Assembly: GCA_022826745.1 (NCBI GenBank)
Contig: JAJDUI010000002.1
Span: 62,001 to 126,000 of the forward strand
Reading direction: 5' to 3'
Length of the DNA: 64,000 nt
DNA from: Thermoanaerobaculia bacterium
GTDB taxonomy: Bacteria > Acidobacteriota > Thermoanaerobaculia > Multivoradales > Multivoraceae
Part shown: positions 63,012 through 64,000 of the stretch, piece after piece
How the letters are laid out: every line of letters starts with the position of its first letter
Numbering within the stretch: the stretch's first letter is position 1
Position numbers and translations under genes: made by a program
Notes under the pieces: generated by a model
What the model was told of the DNA's origin: nothing
Databases searched by the model: none
What the model saw: the letters and a program-made list of their open reading frames with translations, nothing else

Positions 63012-64000
63012 CTACTGGTTCGGAGCCCCAGAGGCCTCTGGCCGCATTTCGATAACCAGCCCCTCCTGGTGCTCGCCCGGCGCGATGTTCAGCGGCATCT
63101 GAATGCTCTCGTAGCCGTCGCGTGTGACCCGCACATGGTCGGCGTTCGTCCGCAGCTCAAGTTCGAACTCGCCCTGGGGTTGGCTGAACGAGGAACTGGT
63201 GCCAACGAACGATTCGGCGGTGGCTCCACCTGCCGCGATGGCGTCGATAGTGGCCGCGTCCGCGGCGACCAGGTGCGCAAGGTAGATCGGTTCGCCGGTG
63301 GCGGCGTTGACGACCACGCCGGCGATCGTCGCGGCGGCCGGTTCCAGCTCGATGCGGACGCCCTCCAGGTCGCTCTCGAGGTCGATCGCCTGGTACTGCG
63401 AGCTGCCGAAGTCCGGCCGGCTGATGCGCACCCGCGTGCGGCCGGGCTCGAGTCCTTCCAACGAGAAGTAGCCTTCCCGATCGGTCTGGGCGGACTGCCC
63501 CGCGATCCCCAGCCTCGCTCCGGCGAGTGGCTCCCCGCCTTCGAGCACCTGTCCGGACAGGCGGAGCCCGCGCTCGAATCGCAGTTCAACGAAGGTCTCG
63601 GCGGCGTCCTGGTCGACGGTCACCGTCTGGGTGAGCCTCCGTTCCGAGCCTGGAACGCCCCTGGTGGCGGTGACCCTCCAGGTGCCGGGGCTGAGACCTT
63701 CCAGGGAGAAGTTCCCTTCGGCGTCCGGCGTCGCCATCCGCGAGCGGGAGGCTCTCCAGGCCCTGATTTCCACCTGTGCCAGGTCGGAGGGGGTCAACCC
63801 GGCTACGACGCCGACGATCCTCGCCTCCGGCTGGAGCACGATCTCGATGCCCTCGATGGTCTCGCGGTCGACCCGGATCGGCGTCTCGGGACCGCCGTCG
63901 GCGTGGCCGGGCGATCGCGCGGTGACGATGTAGCTGCCGGGCTCGACGCCTGTGACACGGAACGCGCCGTCCTGGTCCGAGACCGTGTTCACTCGAAGAA
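63012..64000 (-). CDS. Carboxypeptidase-regulatory-like repeat protein, C-terminal part (runs off the right edge)
   Basis: The last 330 or so residues of a larger protein; the frame stays open to base 64000, so the start lies beyond the window. Repeats match the downstream paralogue, e.g. DQDGAFRVTGVEPGSYIVTA, VVAGLTPSDLAQVEI, FVELRFERGLRLSGQVLEGG and the shared end MPLNIAPGEHQEGLVIEM. It is the upstream member of a tandem duplicate pair on the minus strand. Confidence 0.85.
   Translation of the reverse strand, partial: LRVNTVSDQDGAFRVTGVEPGSYIVTARSPGHADGGPETPIRVDRETIEGIEIVLQPEARIVGVVAGLTPSDLAQVEIRAWRASRSRMATPDAEGNFSLEGLSPGTWRVTATRGVPGSERRLTQTVTVDQDAAETFVELRFERGLRLSGQVLEGGEPLAGARLGIAGQSAQTDREGYFSLEGLEPGRTRVRISRPDFGSSQYQAIDLESDLEGVRIELEPAAATIAGVVVNAATGEPIYLAHLVAADAATIDAIAAGGATAESFVGTSSSFSQPQGEFELELRTNADHVRVTRDGYESIQMPLNIAPGEHQEGLVIEMRPEASGAPNQ

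Noticed and set aside
1..64000. CRISPR arrays, tRNA or rRNA genes, transposases, prophage genes
   Set aside because: None seen on reading both strands; faint or diverged copies could be missed without a search tool.

Overview
The window is a GC-rich, gene-dense stretch of a bacterial chromosome with very short intergenic gaps. It encodes many exported lipoproteins, two TonB-dependent receptors, PQQ dehydrogenases, large carboxypeptidase-regulatory-like repeat proteins and a DUF6152 protein, which together point to a Gram-negative bacterium. The mix resembles genomes of Acidobacteriota (Thermoanaerobaculia/Vicinamibacteria-like) or similar marine lineages; that assignment is inference, because no rRNA or universal marker gene lies here. 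I found no tRNA, rRNA, CRISPR array, transposase or integrase.

Layout. 1-5846 (minus): type I restriction-modification operon hsdM-hsdS-hsdR. hsdR runs off the left edge and carries an in-frame TGA where a conserved Trp is expected. 6323-11429: a VOC protein, then a minus operon of two tandem Nramp-fold transporters without the canonical metal-binding motifs and an NHL/SMP-30 lipoprotein. 11555-17461: copC-copD facing a minus cluster made of a cytochrome c/copper-monooxygenase-like protein, a rhodanese lipoprotein and a TonB receptor. 17597-21892 (plus): a secreted protein of unknown family (copy A), a DUF547-radical SAM fusion and a GT39-like membrane protein. 22153-25281 (minus): an NAD-dependent epimerase, secreted-family copy B and, overlapping it by GTGA, a two-domain AhpD/carboxymuconolactone-decarboxylase-like protein. 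In that last gene the second redox Cys codon is TGA, followed by a bSECIS-like hairpin, so it is a strong selenoprotein candidate. 25280-29482 (plus): a PQQ dehydrogenase with an N-terminal heme c domain, secreted-family copies C and D, and an unannotated 39-residue membrane protein. 29484-35916: DUF6152, a large TonB receptor, a barrel-like protein, an unknown exported protein and a PhoD-like lipoprotein. 36010-47849: amidase, RraA-like, DUF5671, nitronate monooxygenase, P-loop ATPase, DUF3604/PHP lipoprotein, DUF4399, a small membrane protein, acyl-CoA dehydrogenase and a PQQ lipoprotein. 47975-57508: an Ig/CarboxypepD-like repeat protein, a thioredoxin-like protein, a fused indolepyruvate:ferredoxin oxidoreductase, enoyl-CoA hydratase, SDR and a VapBC pair. 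57620-64000: a small membrane protein, a kinase-like/SAM-methyltransferase fusion and two tandem giant regulatory-domain repeat proteins, the last running off the right edge.

How the genes fit together. Much of the content is exported redox and catabolic chemistry (PQQ enzymes, cytochrome c domains, copper-type monooxygenase, amidase, PhoD, DUF3604) served by TonB receptors, plus cytoplasmic oxidation of organic and branched acids (ACAD, ECH, SDR, IOR, nitronate monooxygenase). The most interesting items are the CxxU AhpD-like selenoprotein candidate, the DUF547-radical SAM fusion, the four-copy secreted family, the motif-less Nramp pair, and a short palindromic repeat that occurs inside two coding regions in different reading frames.
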